Source: Flavobacteriaceae bacterium (GTDB lineage Bacteria > Bacteroidota > Bacteroidia > Flavobacteriales > Flavobacteriaceae). Taken from it: 33,673 bases of DNA. The translations under genes and the position numbers were made by a program. The notes under the pieces were generated by a model. The model ran no database searches. It was not told the DNA's origin and was given only the letters and a program-made list of their open reading frames with translations. Below are positions 33,546 to 33,673 of this stretch, piece by piece; positions within the stretch are counted from its first letter, which is position 1, and every line of letters starts with the position of its first letter. The stretch lies in the NCBI GenBank assembly GCA_013215095.1, contig JABSPM010000074.1, positions 1 through 33,673 on the forward strand, in the 5' to 3' direction.

Positions 33546-33673
33546 AAAACACCTACGCATAAATTCATTTTTAAAGTTTCACAATTTTTCAGTCTAAATT
33601 TCGGAATATTTTACAATTTTAGAGTATATATGGCTGTTTTCAATGCTCATTTTCTATTAATTTTTACAATTAG

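Noticed and set aside
1-33673. CRISPR array or cas genes
   Set aside because: No regularly spaced short repeats with unique spacers and no cas-like protein were seen; the repeats in 26678-28351 are coding.

Overview
The window looks like a chromosomal segment of a member of the Flavobacteriaceae (Bacteroidota). The base composition is AT-rich. Most intact genes carry a TAnnTTTG -7 box (the flavobacterial/Bacteroidetes promoter type) about 15-50 nt upstream of their starts. The gene families are typical of the group: DUF4834, YfhO, PgpH-type 7TM-HD, OmpA with long repeats, an RF2 gene with a +1 frameshift, and an alpha-oxoamine synthase next to a cysteine-synthase-like gene. I cannot name the genus.

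Region 1 (1-6550) is an accessory array of headless Rhs/YD-repeat C-terminal cassettes, all on the + strand. Three separate Rhs-core fragments (297-1367, 3085-3969, about 5452-6117) each lead into a different C-terminal tip and are followed by a small unrelated gene in immunity-gene position (1429, 4094 and 6102). A fourth such gene (2198-2719, exported) follows the last ~29 codons of an otherwise lost tip. Two near-identical ~340-bp repeats (2757-3106 and 5128-5461) lead into the second and third core fragments. The first two tips are frameshifted near their C-termini; in both, the alternative frame ends exactly at the start of the downstream gene. The third has lost most of its core, including the DPxGAD cleavage-site region. 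This looks like an orphan toxin/immunity reservoir in which immunity genes are kept while toxins decay. A full-length Rhs gene is presumably to the left, outside the window.

Region 2 (6550-9640) is decayed and mobile-looking. It holds an XRE-type regulator pseudogene with an in-frame TAG, structured non-coding DNA, an interspersed repeat found again at 32429-32521, a CrtA-like gene with an unknown partner, and a 17-nt copy of the 3' end of tRNA-Arg. The copy suggests the accessory region is bounded by a tRNA attachment site.

Region 3 (9628-31216) is core genome. It contains a tRNA-Arg/Pro/Ser cluster, pgpH, a secreted protein with an Arg/Ser-rich tail, an overlapping YfhO / glycosyltransferase / flippase operon, a DUF4834 protein, an outer-membrane transporter-like protein with a GNAT-like gene, a probable cysteate-synthase / cysteate acyltransferase pair (sulfonolipid synthesis, inferred), oligopeptidase B, EbfC, a repeat-rich OmpA protein, low-specificity threonine aldolase, and prfB with the programmed UGA frameshift site.

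Region 4 (31217-33673) is sparse. It has a DinB/DUF1572-type protein, a DEDD 3'-5' exonuclease behind the second copy of the interspersed repeat, and two decayed fragments, one recognisable as a ParD-type antitoxin with an internal stop.
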